Part shown: piece after piece, positions 25,301 through 37,300 of the stretch | Layout of the letters: each line of letters begins with the position of its first letter | Numbering within the stretch: the stretch's first letter is position 1 | Assembly: GCA_950097015.1 (NCBI GenBank) | Contig: CATNEN010000038.1 | Span: 24,341,001-24,405,000 of the forward strand | Length of the DNA stretch: 64,000 bases | DNA from: Macrostomum hystrix | Lineage: Eukaryota > Platyhelminthes > Macrostomidae | Reading direction: 5' to 3' | Notes under the pieces: generated by a model | The model's database searches: none | The model's input: only the letters and a program-made list of their open reading frames with translations | What the model was told of the DNA's origin: nothing | Made by a program: the position numbers and the translations under genes

Positions 25301-28300
25301 GGTGAATTCTCGCGACAACTTTGCTGTCGTCTGGGTGCTTGAGTGCGCATTGGTACAAAATTGTCCTGTAGCGCTGAGCGTTGTTGCACCTGATCCTCCT
25401 CGCGAAAGTCGTCAAGTAATTGCTGATTCTGCTGTTGCTCTTGATACTGCTGCTGCGGAGGCTGCTGCTGCTGCTGTTGTTGCTGTTGCTCCTGATGAGA
25501 CTCAGACCTTTTATCGCTGGCACCGTTGACGAACTTCATGGTGGCTGTGGTTAGCGGCGCACGTGCGCAGACAAGCGCATGAAAGGAGGTCAAATTGAAC
25601 ACATCCAGCTTGCTCAAGATCAGCTTGGATGACTTCGATGCGTTTGATAAGATATTCTAGAGGAATGAAAGGTTGCGTTTTGCTAAATTTTTCCAAGATA
25701 ATTGAAATCAAATTACATGACTGTACCATTTTGCAGCCATAGTTAAACGTACAAGCACTCAATTTAATCGCGCGTTGGCGCAGGCGGCAGCAATGCTGCA
25801 GCACTCGCTCCGCCAGCTGTCTATGGCACAGAGTGGTGGAAGAACGGCAAGCAAAATCCGCAAGCTTATACATTTATTGGACGTTAAATATACAGGCTTC
25901 TTCTATGAATGAAATCAGCTGTCTATGGTTCAAACAGTTCGGTTCCGGGACCATTAAACGATTCAATGGGTGCGGAATGAATCGGAATGAATCACATAAA
26001 TGTCGTTTTAATTCATCATAGTCTATGGTTAAAACGTCCTCGACCCCATTCTATATTAAATTGCTTGCCTGCAGGCCGATACAATTTCTTACCATAGACA
26101 GCTGACGGAGCGGGTGCTGCTGCTTAGCTGCACCAATGCATGATTAAATTGAGTGCTTGCAGGATCGAATTGGCTCCAAAATGTTGTTATATAAAAAATT
26201 AATCTCTAATTTGTTTTCAATTTGACAAAAAATCTTAAAAAGGCATTTTTTAACCTGCGCTTGATTCTGGACGCAAGCGCACCGGAAGTGATGAACAGAC
26301 TATTTTTAGCTGCAGGCTAATATTACCCAATTAGGAGTTTATTTTTTGTTTCAGTGCGTTTCGCGTTCACCTACCAGAATAAATGTTTTGGGGCGCACTA
26401 GGCAAGAATTTAAAAACGACTTTTGAATCGAAACATAAGATTTTGTAGTTTATATTCCTAAAATAAAATTCGCTCTCACTTGGGAGCGAGAGCGAATTTG
26501 CTAGTCCATAATACAAAGTTTTCAGTTTTCCGAATCGATCGTTTATCTCACAGCATTTACCTTCGGATTAGGAAGCTCCTGGCCTAGCAACGAGGCCATG
26601 TAGCATTTGTGTCGATACAGCTCAACCAAGAGCCGCTCCAGATTCTCCTCCCATTGCTGGATGTTACGCAAAATCGTGTGCCGACTGCGACTATCACTGA
26701 CAGCAGTTAGCTGTAGTTCCGCCATCATTTTCATCTTGCTGTCCTGTAGATTGAAACGCGCATTTCAGATTAGTTCAAAACTTTTAAACGCATCCAATTA
26801 CCTTGTCAGTACATCAAAGCTTACCAAATCGACGTTGCTCTCCAGCTTTCTGATCTCCGATTCCATTAGACGAATTGTGTCCAATTTGCTGCGCTGTCTC
26901 GCTATGTGGGACGCGCAGGCCGAATGAAATGACATCACCCAGCTGTCCAAATCAGCTTTTTCTGAAGCCTGGTAGTTTCGTTTTTTCGGAGAAATAATTT
27001 TAATTAAGTTGACGTTTTTTAATGGGCTGGCCTCTTAGCCCTACCCCTTGGCAAAGTCCTTAGTAACGTGTTATTTTTTCAATTTAGTGTATTCTGGATA
27101 CAATATGCTGGATGATTTAGCAGAATATCGAACGAAACCTCACCTGAAACATGTAAGCATCTCCAAAAGCTGTGCTCAACGACAGGACATTCTCCTTCTT
27201 TGGGTGCTCAGGCAGCGGTTGTGCAATACATCCTTCGATAACTGCACGGGTGGATTGTTGGAAATGCAAAATATAATAATATTGTAGGCAAATGAGGAAA
27301 TGAGATAAATAAGTGCGAGACAAATAAAAGAAAAAAACAAAAACATCTGGCAGCATGAAAGGCGATATAGAGCGAGATAGACAGTTCCGATTCAATTCCG
27401 ACAGTGAGGATGAAATTTGTGAAGCTGGGATCGGACGAGGATCACTTGACAAAAAATTTGGGAAGTAATTAAAAACTCACAGAGCCTATGCTTGGGCTCA
27501 GTCCTGTCGCCTGGCGCCTCCATCAACATCTGCTGCTGCTGCTGGCTGTCTTTGAAGAACAACAGCTCGATGCCTCTGAGACAGACCCAGTAGCGACGCC
27601 AATGGCGCTGCGGGGCAAGTTCAACCTTGCGCTTCTTGTGCACCAGCCAGTTCTTGACGTTGAGCCAGCTGCAAAATGCAAACACAAATTTCGTTACGGT
27701 GCTACTTCTTGCATTTTTATAGTCTGGTTGCAATGTCATAAATAGCATTCTGCTCTGAGGACTGACGTGAAATTGTGACGTCATATCTTTTTTGAGGATT
27801 TAGTTAATATTATGACGTCATATATTCTCTGAGGATTAAGGTAATGTTGTGACGTTATATCTTCTCTGAGGATAGACGTGAAGATTGATATATCCTTGGA
27901 GGAGGATCGAGGTCGTGGTGTGAAGTCAAGAACGCTAGAATCTCTTCCCAATAGTATGTTGAGACGTCAATTAGCTTCTCTTCAAAACTAATTTGTAACG
28001 TCGAGGACACTCCAAGTCTATACAAAATACTGAAAGTTACTGCAACAGCTCTATTGCCTCACTTTTAAGTTTTACCATAGCAAACTAGACACTTTATTGA
28101 TATTCAAAGTATTCACGAACCGTATATACTCGAGTACTATATTGAGTTCTGATTGAGCACACAGCTGCAAGCCAAACTCACCCAGCCTTTCGAATTGCTC
28201 CCGAGTATCTAGCGGTAGCTGATGCCTGACTCTCCGACTGCATCGTGCTCAGACTGGACTCATCAGATGCCACACTGACGGCGTCTGCAGAATCTTCAGA

Positions 28301-31300
28301 ATGACCCGGTCGTTGCTGAGGCTGAAATTCAGATACCTGAGTAGGCCGATGTTTCAACATTATTGGCCTAGCTTAGCTCGCTGTATTAGAGGATTGTTAG
28401 AATCGGGTTAAGTGTACGGGTTTGCAACCGCTATATTTAGTTTATATTAGCAGTTAGCAGTCACATGGTCAGCACTTATCAGATTGTGGCACTAAAGAAT
28501 GCTTTAAACGCGTCAACCCCAGCCCAGTGCTGCATCCAGCAGGTTGACATCATATTGTTGACATCAGTAACCATTTTTAGTCATCAACTGTCGGCAACTG
28601 ACGCTACATTTTCTGCAATGGTTTAATTAAAACCAGAGATACCAACGCAGCGAAGACTATTTAGCCAATACAGCAGTTACTGCAGACCACAACAGACTGC
28701 AAAGGAACAGCGAATTTGCCTGAAATTTTGCCTAAATAACACACAAAGACACATACGGTTTGCCTGTCAAGTAAATATCAAGTACACGGAATGCATTTTG
28801 CTTGCAGACAGGTTAAAAAGAATGCTACACAGTGCAAATGGGCTTGCCGATGAAATTCGCTTTGGGAGCTTAGACATGGTAAAATATCAAAGCTGGAAGC
28901 GACCTTCTTAATATCAGACTTCGGCAAGCAAATTTCCCGCAAGCAAATGTCGTACTCCCCTGAAGGAGTGTAAGTCAGAAGAAGCGGGGTGAAGGTTGCA
29001 ACTATCGCTCACCTCTTCTTCGAGGGGCAAGCCAGACCGACTGCTGAGGCTTCTGTTTTGCTGCGGCTGCTGCTGCTGCTGATGATGATTATTATGATTC
29101 AGATTCTTTCGAGTCACACTGGAGCATCGCAGACTTGCAGCAGAATCAGGACCTGCAATTTGCGAAAGCGGGCATGGAGCTGTTTTACTTCAGGCAAGCA
29201 GAGACTCTGCAGCCAATCAGCGATGGCCACGGCTACTGTGGGCTGGAATAAGATCCGCGAAACGAAAAAATCCACTTTGTGCGAATAAATTGGAGCAATA
29301 TAATGCACTGTATTGTGGATTAGGGTAATGCTTCATGCTTGTATTCGGTTTGGCTGACATGCATCGAAACAAACTGGTGGCCAAGTAAAGTGCATCTCTC
29401 TGACAGCCTTGCCCCCTTCCCATCTTTGTAACATTGGCAGAGCGTAAAAGTTTTTTACGCGAGCAAAAACGCGCTTTTATTTTTTTTTCTGGCACACAGA
29501 GAGAGGGCCTTAGAGGGAGATACATGACGATACTGGGTGCCGTGTTAGGTGTGGTTTTAGCAGCTATTCCTAAGGGGATCAGCAGCCGTTCGTGGGAGTC
29601 TGAAAAGCGAGCGACCACTTTCATGAGAAGCCGGCAGTTCAAATGTGCCGCGCATGGCCAATATAGCATAATTGGCCGCTATAAATCTTTCTGTAAGAGA
29701 GATATTCTCTTTAATCAGCTGTTAGTGCCTTCTGATATGGTTCTGTTGGAGGTAGTTTATGCGCTGCTGTCAGAAGGTCATGTTATTTAGACTGTAGTTT
29801 GTTTGATTTTGCATTATCAATGAGAGACCTTCAAAGGCCACCGAAAAATGGTACAAGAATCAGCTTCAGTACTGACATCGGTACCAGAAACAGCTTCAGT
29901 ACTGATATCGGTACCAGAATCAGCTTCAGTGCTGACATCAGTACCACCAGAATTAGCTTCAGTACTGACATCGGTACCAGAATCAGCTTCAGTACTGACA
30001 TCGGTACCAGAATCCGCTTCAGTGCTGACATCAGTACCACCAGAATTAGTTTCAGTATTGACATCGGTACCAGAATCAGCTTCAGTACTGACATCGGTAC
30101 CAGAATCCGCTTCAGTGCTGACATCAGTACCACCAGAATTAGTTTCAGTACTGACATCGGTACCAGAATCAGCTTCAGTACTGACATCGGTACCAGAATC
30201 CGCTTCAGTGCTGACATCAGTACCACCAGAATTAGTTTCAGTACTGACATCGGTACCAGAATCAGCTTCAGTACTGACATCGGTACCAGAATCCGCTTCA
30301 GTGCTGACATCAGTACCACCAGAATTAGTTTCAGTATTGACATCGGTACCAGAATCAGCTTCAGTACTGACATCGGTACCAGAAACAGCTTCAGTACTGA
30401 TATCGGTACCAGAATCAGCTTCAGTGCTGACATCAGTACCACCAGAATTAGCTTCAGTACTGACATCGGTACCAGAATCAGCTTCAGTACTGACATCGGT
30501 ACCAGAATCCGCTTCAGTGCTGACATCAGTACCACCAGAATTAGTTTCAGTATTGACATCGGTACCAGAATCAGCTTCAGTACTGACATCGGTACCAGAA
30601 TCCGCTTCAGTGCTGACATCAGTACCACCAGAATTAGTTTCAGTACTGACATCGGTACCAGAATCAGCTTCAGTACTGACATCGGTACCAGAATCCGCTT
30701 CAGTGCTGACATCAGTACCACCAGAATTAGTTTCAGTACTGACATCGGTACCAGAATCAGCTTCAGTACTGACATCGGTACCAGAATCCGCTTCAGTGCT
30801 GACATCAGTACCACCAGAATTAGTTTCAGTATTGACATCGGTACCAGAATCAGCTTCAGTACTGACATCGGTACCAGAATCAGCTTCAGTACTGACATCG
30901 GTACCAGAATCAGCTTCCGGTACTAATTAAAGGACCTTCGGTACTAAAATCAGCTTCAGTACAAAAATCAGCTTCAGTACAAAAATCAGCTTCAGTACTA
31001 AAATCAGCTTTGACAGTACTAAAATCTGCTTCAGCACTAAAATCTGCTTCAGTACTGACATCGGTACCAGAATCAGCTTCAGTACTGACATCGGTACCAG
31101 ACGCAGCTTCTGTATACTGACATCGGTACTAAATGGAACTTCAGTACTAGACTAAAACAACGCATTTAGTTACCAGTTCCACGCATTTCATGTGGCGTAC
31201 AGTCTAATCCCTCCAGTTCAGCGTCGTCTCCGGCTAAGCATCCCCGATTGTCAAGGACGAGACGCGCGCTGCCATCAGTTCTTCGTGGCGTGACGTTAGA

Positions 31301-34300
31301 CGCCTGCGACAGGGTGTCCACCGTGTAGCTGCGATTGTGATAGTCTAGTCTTTGTTCTTGCAGCTGCGGCTGCACTTGAGTCGGACTGGCGCTAACTTCC
31401 GGAAAAGCGCTCAGTAACCTGTCAAGGGTGCCAAAATCTACGGGAATTTCAGGTGATTCCAGGGTTTGATGTTGCTGTTGAAGAATCTGACGCTGCTGCT
31501 GATCCCATTCTTGTAGCACATCGTCGACACTTGTCTCTCGTTGGGTGCCTAAAATCTGCTGTTGCTGCTGCTGCTGCTTCTGCCAATGCAATTGATGAGC
31601 AGAACCCACATTCCTAATAGCAGGCATCCCGCTTCTGTCATCTTCTGAACGACTTCGCGACTCGGCAAAAGCACGACGCTTAACCGTCTGAGCTGATGCT
31701 GGAACTGACGCGATTCCCGCCGCCGAAACCGCCTCCGCTTCTGCCTGCTCCATCAGACAAGTACACTCGGCTGGGCTGTGGCTGGCGTGCGAAGCCAGCA
31801 TTCCTGATGATGCTGATGGGCCCTGTACCCCCTGATGAGAAGTTGTTCTCCTTGTCACAACAGCGCTATAGCAAGCAGACGCCGTGTTCGAGCCTGCGAC
31901 GGTCGACGCAGCGGCACTACGACGCGAGTAATAGCCGCTCGCATCGTCAGCGCCGGCGAAATCGTCAACTTCTTCGGCTTCGTCGTAGCGGCGAACATTC
32001 CGACCGGCGGCGACAGCGGAATGGGAGCGCGACTGAGGGAATGAGACCGTTGAATGAGATTGTCGCTTATAAAACAATGTTCTTAGGCTCTGTTAGGTGA
32101 CAGTCGGCCCGCAGCTAGCGAGGATTCGATTCTGCCCATTCAGCTGACTCCTGAGCAGACACGCACACAGATACAATACGCAGGCACACGCCAACACAGG
32201 TGTGTACATCTGCCTGACTTTCTCATTGTCAGGCATTGTACACTCCACTGTGCCTTTGGGTGTTGGAGCCCTCATGGGGGTAAATTGAACGACAAGCCGA
32301 CAAGCCACAAATTAAGGATGCAGAAAGTACGCTCTCTTCTTCAGAGGCTTTACAAAGAATGCAGATTTTTTAAGCAATACTACTAAAAATTGTCCCTGTA
32401 AGTAGTATATCGACAAAAAATTCCAAACTTTTTTTGTAGAAAAATGACTTAAAAGTATTTAGAAACCTGATTTGCGATAATACAGCATTTTATTTGTCAA
32501 AGAAAGTAATCAATTAAATGATTGAAATTTGGAAAATTGGAAAATTTGGCTCAGCTGACCGTGTTAATGAACCTTAGAAGAAGGAGCTGAAAGTCCTGAC
32601 AGGAAGAATTATGCAAATTTGTTAAAGTGAAGAACTAAGAATAAAAATGATTTCAGTCTAAAATGATGCTTGATAACAACTGGCATTTTTTAATGTTTCG
32701 TTTTTTACTCCCAAGGTAATCCCAGAATCCATATCATTATGCTCTTGAATCCCAATATTCTAAATCCCAAATTTATGTTCCCAGCTTAAAAATCGTCGAT
32801 TTCTAATCCCAGATTCAAAATCCTCGATTTCTAATCCCAGATTCAAAATCCTCGATTTCTAATCCCAGATTCAAAATCCTCGATTTCTAATCCCAGATTC
32901 AAAATCCTCAATTTCTAATCCTAGATTCAAAATCCTCGATTTCTAATCCCAGATTCAAAATCCTCGATTTCTAATCCCAGATTCAAAATCCTCGATTTCT
33001 AATCCCAGATTCAAAATCCTCGATTTCTAATCCCAGATTCAAAATCCTCGATTTATAATCCCAGATTCAATATCTTTGATTTATAATCCCAGATTCAATA
33101 TCCTTGATTTCTAATCCCAGATTCAAAATCCTCGATTTATAATCCCAGATTCAATATCTTTGATTTATAATCCCAGATTCAATATCCTCGATTTCTAATC
33201 CCAGATTCAAAATCCTCGATTTATAATCCCAGATTCAATATCCTTGATTTCTAATCACAGATTCAATATCCTTGATTTCTAATCACAGATTCAAAATCCT
33301 CGATTTCTAATCCCAGATTCAAAATCCTCGATTTCTAATCCCAGATTCAAAATCCTCGATTTCTAATCCCAGATTCAAAATCCTCAATTTCTAATCCTAG
33401 ATTCAAAATCCTCGATTTCTAATCCCAGATTCAAAATCCTCGATTTCTAATCCCAGATTCAAAATCCTCGATTTCTAATCCCAGATTCAAAATCCTCGAT
33501 TTCTAATCCCAGATTCAAAATCCTCGATTTCTAATCCCAGATTCAAAATCCTCGATTTCTAATCCCAGATTCAAAATCCTCGATTTCTAATCCCAGATTC
33601 AAAATCCTCGATTTCTAATCCCAGATTCAAAATCCTCGATTTATAATCCCAGATTCAATATCTTTGATTTATAATCCCAGATTCAATATCCTTGATTTCT
33701 AATCACAGATTCAATATCCTCGATTTCTAATCCCAGATTCAATATCCTTGATTTCTAATCCCAGATTCAAAATCCTCGATTTCTAATCCCAGATTCAATA
33801 TCTTCGATTTCTAATCCCAGATTCAAAATCCTCAATTTCTAATCCCAGATTCAATATCCTTGATTTCTAATCCTAGATTCAAAATCCTCGATTTCTAATC
33901 CTAGATTCAAAATCCTCGATTTCTAATCCCAGATTCAATATCCTTGATTTCTAATCCCAGATTCAAAATCCTCGATTTTTAATCCCAGATTCAAAATCCT
34001 CAATTTCTAATCCCAGATTCAAAATCCTCGATTTATAATCCCAGATTCACTATCTTTGATTTATAATCCCAGATTCAATATCTTTGATTTATAATCCCAG
34101 ATTCAATATCCTCGATTTCTAATCACAGATTCAATATCCTTGATTTCTAATCCCAGATTCAAAATCCTTAATTTCTAATCCCAAATTCGAAATCCTCGAT
34201 TTTTAATCCCAAGTAAAAATCCCAGGTATTTTCCCGAAATTTCTAATCCTAAACTAAACCCAGGAATCTAAATCACATATTTCTAATCCGAAATTCCTTA

Positions 34301-37300
34301 TTCCAGTTGGTATGTCCCAGAGATTTTAATAATGAATTCCAAAAATTGGGTTTATTATCTTTTTTTGACGAATCCTAAATCCCAGTTTCTTAATCTTCTT
34401 ATTGCCGCAGATGACTAAAGACTGAAGACACAGCCACTGAATTAAGTGATGAAACATTGCGGTACTCTCAATCTGCCTCTCTCTCTCCCACTCTCCCACT
34501 CTCTCTTGGCGTTCGTTCAATAGAAAATCGAACATTGCCACGCTCATGTAGGCTCAAATAATCGATTCTGCTTTTCCCCAAGGCTTGGAAACACTTTTAG
34601 GCGGGAATATATAAGCCTTTAATTTCGCTGCCTACCAAAGGCAATTGCTAGTTGGATTTAATTGACTCTAATTAATTGTTACTATGCAATATGGCGCCGT
34701 GGGGGAATATTGCTGGTAGCTTAAGGGGGCTGCCTTTTCAAACAAATTAATGATAAGGTAGATGTACACATGCACTTCTGCCTGCGTGTGGACCTACGAG
34801 ACGACTTTTATTGGCTGCGAGTCGACCGTTACCCACAACCTCCTGATCAAAAGAAGTATACGAGCGTACCTTTTCCTTTGAGGTCTAGGCGATACACCAT
34901 TGTACCAAAAAAGTCGCTTCGAAGACGGTAGGTCAGGTCGAAAACATTTACATCATGCATAGAAAAAACCAGCTAATAATAATTAACTATTGCAGGAGGG
35001 CTGCGGACAATGACCACATTAATTTGTGACACTAGACCCGCAGCCAGCGAGGAGGCAGCTCTGCCTATTTCGCTGACTCCTTAGCACACACTCACACAGA
35101 TACTGTACGCGTTCAGGCACACGCTCGCACAGGTGTGTACGTCTGCCTTGACTTTCTCATCGTCAGGCAGTGTACACTCTCACTGTGCCTTGGAGGTTGG
35201 CCCTCAAGGGCGTAAATTGCACGACAAGCCGCCAAGCCTTCTCTCCGCGGCTGCGCCCCAAATGAATGTGGCCTCGCCGCGGAATCGAGCTCAGGGACCT
35301 TGGCGTGAAAGGCAAACGCACTGCAACAGACCCCCAAACCAATACTAAAAGTACATTAACTTTATGAACAGCAGTATCTGTGAGCGTGTGTGCTCAGGTC
35401 AGGAGTCAGTGAATGGGCAGAATGCCTCCTCGCTGGCTGCGGGTCAACTGTCACCGAATGATGTCATTGCCCGCGGCCCTCTAGAAAATCTTATTGATTT
35501 TTCAATGTTAGCATTGACGTTAATTTAAAAGTGGGATCGATTCCTGGCACGATGTTTCTAAAAATATAATCAATATTTACGGTACAATTTGAATAGAAGT
35601 TTAATATTTTTAATCCGCTCTTGGGTCAAACAAGCAATTAGCTGATTATTTTTTGGAGTCAGATTTAATTTAAGAGCGTTTCAAAGGTTCCGTGAATTAC
35701 AATCATAATTTTCCAATTAATGATAACTGCATTCTGCAAATGACTATAGATGTCAATGTTGATTATGTGAAAACTCATTTTAATCTAGATGATTGCGTCG
35801 GTTTCATTTAGTTTGTTTTATTTATCCCCAAATAGACAAATAATTAAACTCCGCAATACTAACCTTTCCCGGACTTGGGCTGCTGTTTCGCAGCGACGTC
35901 GAGGACGCAGACTTGGCGTAAAGTCGACGCGATGCAGCCACCTTAAAATTGATAGGTTGCAATTGACGTGGGTTTTCTTTTTTCTGTTGGTTTTCCGATG
36001 AAACAATTCACAGAATCACAGAACATTCAAAGATTCTCGTCGGGGTGTCTGGAGTAACAAACTACCAATATGGAGACAATTATTTTGCTCACAAAACGCC
36101 ATCATGTAGCCTCTATTATTGCTTATTTCATAGGTTATTATTACATTATTGAACCACTATGGACTCGCCACAGACGTTTATACAGAGAAATGTTTGTTGT
36201 CCTTGACACCAACTTGTCTGTCGGCAAGAATCGCTGAATATCTTGACGGTGCTGGCGTCGGACGTCTTTGAAAATTTAGTTCATCGTAAATTGCGGAAAA
36301 TCTGTCATTCGGTTTGGGAGCTATTGTAAAGTGGGCAGTGGGAATCTGAAATGTCGCGGTATTTCAACTGTAAATTGAACTAATTTTAGTCCTGTGACAT
36401 TGTATTTTTTGCAACCTTATTTGTTAAAGACAGTCACGTGATTTTAAGGCTGGCTGTTTCTAAAAATAGACACAACTAAATTCCCTTTTGACCAATCAGA
36501 TTCTGCATCTCGGACCCTATGGGCTTCTAATCGATGAAAGGTGTCACGTGATAATGATTTATGCGAAGATGAAATGTGTCATTCTGATGGTTAATCAGTC
36601 CCACTTTTGTATCTTGTTTCCTGTCCGAAGACCAATTCGATGCAAATATTGCTTGGGTGGTTGTATGACGTCTGTCTTTTTCAGAATAATTACAGAAAGG
36701 AGAGAAATTCATTAAAACGCGATGCGTCCATGGCTGAGCTAAGATTGAATATTTAAGATCTTGATATTTTGCTAAAGGAAATCAGGACAAAAATTTCTTA
36801 GCTACTCGTAGCTAGAGGTTTTCCCTCAGACTCAGTTAGAACACGAGATTGAATGGAATTTCCCTTGAGACTGAATTGAAACCTGCTATCTCACTTAGCT
36901 AAAGCTTGCAGCCTGGCAGCCAGTGCTATACTGGCCTCCTCAATCACTTTCTGTGTCTCATTCGACTTTTCTCACACTCCACTTCAGCGTAAAAGCCGCG
37001 GGCCATCACTAATACATCATATTGCATAAGTAAGGCTTGATTGCTGAATAGATCGGATAGGGGCCTTTTCCGTTCTACAAAATAACCATTTTCCTTTTCC
37101 TTCTCGATCGAGTTCCGGGGCTTTTAATTTTTTTGACAAGGGCTGATTTAAGAGGGCTTGTTTGCCTCTCGCCTCGCTGGGTGCCTTAAGCGGAAACCCC
37201 CATGACCCCGTGACCAGTTGAGAATCAAATGAGCTACCTCATGACCAGTTGGGAATCACATGACCTATCTCATGACTAGTTGGGAATCACATGAGCTAAC

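Noticed and set aside
29799-30930. Three overlapping open frames of about 355-375 codons on both strands
   Set aside because: Units of 30 and 33 bp preserve every frame; the location is inside a sif intron and the peptides are pure repeats.
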